17,152 nucleotides of DNA from an uncultured Steroidobacter sp. GTDB lineage: Bacteria > Pseudomonadota > Gammaproteobacteria > Steroidobacterales > Steroidobacteraceae. The stretch lies in assembly GCA_946478975.1 (NCBI GenBank), contig CAMLEO010000139.1, positions 1-17,152 of the forward strand, written 5' to 3'. The notes under the pieces were generated by a model, which did no database searches, was not told the DNA's origin, and worked only from the letters and a program-made list of their open reading frames with translations. Made by a program: the position numbers and the translations under genes. Of this stretch, positions 15,383 through 17,152 are shown one piece after another. Positions within the stretch are counted from its first letter, which is position 1, and the number at the start of each line of letters is the position of its first letter.

Positions 15383-17152
15383 TCACGTAAAGCGGCGCAC
15401 TTCGCCCGGACCTTCCACATTGGTCACGCAGCGGCCACACAGTTCCGGGTGGCGCGAGTCGTGTCCCACATCTTCACGCTTGTGCCAGCAGCGCACGCAC
15501 TTGATCGCGGCGGTCGGCTTCACGACGATCCAGGCCGAGTTCGCCTCGCCTTCTTCAGCCGCAGCCGCATCAGCCGGACGACTCTCCGCCGGATGCACCC
15601 GCGCAGCTGAAGTGATGAACACGAAGCGCAGTTCCTCACCGAACGATTGCAGCGTCTGAAGCAACGGCGGCTGACAATAAACATCGAGCTCCGCATCGAG
15701 CGGCGCGCCGATGGAACCCGCGTTACGCAGCTTCTCCAGCTCGCGCGAGATCGCGCTGCGCAGGTTCAGGATCGCATCCCAATCGATCGACGGCCGCTGC
15801 GCCAGGTCCGGCGGCAGCTCGAACCACGTGCTGAAGAATACCGACTCGCTGCGCGCGCCCGGCATGAAACGCCAGATCTCCTCGGCCGTGAACGACAGGA
15901 TCGGCGCCAGCCAACGCGTCAGCGCTTCGGCGATATAAAACATCGCGGTCTGCGCCGAACGACGCGGCAGGCTCTTCGGACCGGTCGTGTACAGACGATC
16001 CTTGGTGATGTCGAGATAAAAGCCGCCGAGATCGACGCTGCAGAAGTTGTGCACCTTCTGATAGATCAAATGGAATTGATAGCTGCGATACGCGGCCATC
16101 ACTTCCTCCTGCAGCTGCTGCGTGCGCCACACTGCCCACCGATCGACCTGCACCATGTCTTTGGCCGGCACCTTGTCGGTCGCCGGATCGAAGCCATGCA
16201 GATTGCCGAGCAGGAAGCGTGCGGTGTTACGCATGCGCCGATACGACTCGGCAACGCGCTTCAAGATCTCATCCGACAGGCTCATTTCGTTCGCGTAGTC
16301 GGTCGCGGCGATCCACAGGCGCAGCACATCGGCGCCGAGCGTGCCAACCACCTTCTGCGGCACGATCACGTTGCCGAGCGACTTCGACATCTTTCGACCT
16401 TTCTCGTCGATGGTGAAGCCGTGCGTCAGCACTGCCTTGTACGGCGCGCGATCATGCTGAGCGACCGAGGTCAGCAGCGAGCTGTGGAACCAGCCGCGAT
16501 GCTGATCCGAGCCTTCCAGATACAAATCGGCCGGCGCGGTGACGTCGCTGTTCAACTTCGGCACCGAGTGATGCGCGACGCCCGAGTCGAACCAGACATC
16601 CATGATGTCTTTCACTTTCTCGTACTCGTCGGCATCGCCGCCGAGGATCTCGGCCGGATCCAGATCGAACCACGCATCGATGCCGCCCTTCTCGACCAGC
16701 ACCGCAACCGACTCGATCAGCTCCACCGTGCGCGGATGCAAGTCGCCGGTCGCTTTGTGAGTAAACAACGGCAGCGGCACGCCCCACACGCGCTGACGAG
16801 AGATACACCAGTCCGGCCGATCGGCCATCATGCTGGTGATGCGATTCTCGCCCCACGCCGGAATCCATTTCACTTTGGCGATCTCGCGCAGCGCGCCCCG
16901 ACGCAGGCCCGCCTGTTCCATGCTGATGAACCACTGCGCAGTGGCACGGAAGATCACCGGCGTCTTGTGGCGCCAGCAATGCGGATACTCGTGACGCAAC
17001 TCTTCGGCGTGCAACAGCTTGCCGCGCTCGCGGAGTATTTCGCCCATGCGCTTGTTGACGTCGAAGATGTGCTCGCCTTCGAACAGCGGCGTACCCGTGA
17101 CGTAACGACCATCGCCGCCGACCGGGTTGTAGATCGCGAGCTTATATTTCTG
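15383..17152 (-). CDS. ileS: isoleucyl-tRNA synthetase (C-terminal part; gene continues past right edge)
   Basis: Class I aminoacyl-tRNA synthetase that charges tRNA-Ile. The window holds the last 589 codons; the frame is open through base 17152, and E. coli IleS has 938 residues, so the N-terminus with the HIGH motif and much of the editing domain is outside. Visible are the start of the second half of the editing/catalytic region (PVGGDGRYVTGTPLFEGEH), DWCISRQRVWGVPLP, MDVWFDSG, YLEGSDQHRGWF, the KMSKS signature (16379-16393), the anticodon-binding domain, and the C-terminal zinc finger CVRCW...CGRC (four cysteines, about 15427-15499). In gammaproteobacteria ribF commonly lies upstream and lspA-ispH downstream; the downstream part is seen here. 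Confidence 0.97.
   Translation of the reverse strand, partial: QKYKLAIYNPVGGDGRYVTGTPLFEGEHIFDVNKRMGEILRERGKLLHAEELRHEYPHCWRHKTPVIFRATAQWFISMEQAGLRRGALREIAKVKWIPAWGENRITSMMADRPDWCISRQRVWGVPLPLFTHKATGDLHPRTVELIESVAVLVEKGGIDAWFDLDPAEILGGDADEYEKVKDIMDVWFDSGVAHHSVPKLNSDVTAPADLYLEGSDQHRGWFHSSLLTSVAQHDRAPYKAVLTHGFTIDEKGRKMSKSLGNVIVPQKVVGTLGADVLRLWIAATDYANEMSLSDEILKRVAESYRRMRNTARFLLGNLHGFDPATDKVPAKDMVQVDRWAVWRTQQLQEEVMAAYRSYQFHLIYQKVHNFCSVDLGGFYLDITKDRLYTTGPKSLPRRSAQTAMFYIAEALTRWLAPILSFTAEEIWRFMPGARSESVFFSTWFELPPDLAQRPSIDWDAILNLRSAISRELEKLRNAGSIGAPLDAELDVYCQPPLLQTLQSFGEELRFVFITSAARVHPAESRPADAAAAEEGEANSAWIVVKPTAAIKCVRCWHKREDVGHDSRHPELCGRCVTNVEGPGEVRRFT

Overview
The window looks like ordinary chromosome from a GC-rich gammaproteobacterium (roughly 60% GC by eye). 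The main evidence is the ileS-lspA-ispH cluster beside type IV pilus minor pseudopilin genes, an arrangement typical of gammaproteobacteria such as the Xanthomonas, Nevskia and Steroidobacter relatives and Pseudomonas. I cannot place the genus. No phage, transposon, integrase or CRISPR array is visible.

Left end (1-3885): a type II toxin-antitoxin pair, hipB-hipA, is transcribed leftward and runs off the window. It has three copies of a 17-bp palindromic operator spaced exactly 50 bp apart. Diverging from it is nadC (NAD biosynthesis), which meets tail-to-tail with a leftward ECF sigma factor / DUF1109 (NrsF-like) membrane anti-sigma pair.

Middle (3886-9100): a secreted formylglycine-generating-enzyme-fold protein without the catalytic cysteines diverges from the sigma gene. 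It overlaps the 3' end of a small VOC-family gene. That gene is the second member of a leftward operon headed by a large GAF-like/PAS/PAS/GGDEF/EAL cyclic-di-GMP enzyme. A roughly 300-bp sparse region with two hairpins follows, then a GT2 glycosyltransferase.

Right half (9101-17152): a histidine-rich CDF zinc transporter converges on a leftward string that begins with tRNA-Thr(CGT), then a DegS-like membrane-anchored protease, then a DUF374 lysophospholipid acyltransferase. Further right lie a Fur-family regulator, a rightward fimT-pilV pseudopilin pair, and leftward ispH, lspA and ileS (partial at the right edge).

Themes: several genes concern the envelope (sigma/anti-sigma, DegS-like protease, acyltransferase, glycosyltransferase, lipoprotein signal peptidase, pilins) or metals (CDF exporter, Fur-family regulator). 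All four convergent junctions overlap or abut with no intergenic DNA. The most distinctive regulatory structure is the three-operator hipBA control region. I found nothing that convincingly amounts to a wholly new system.
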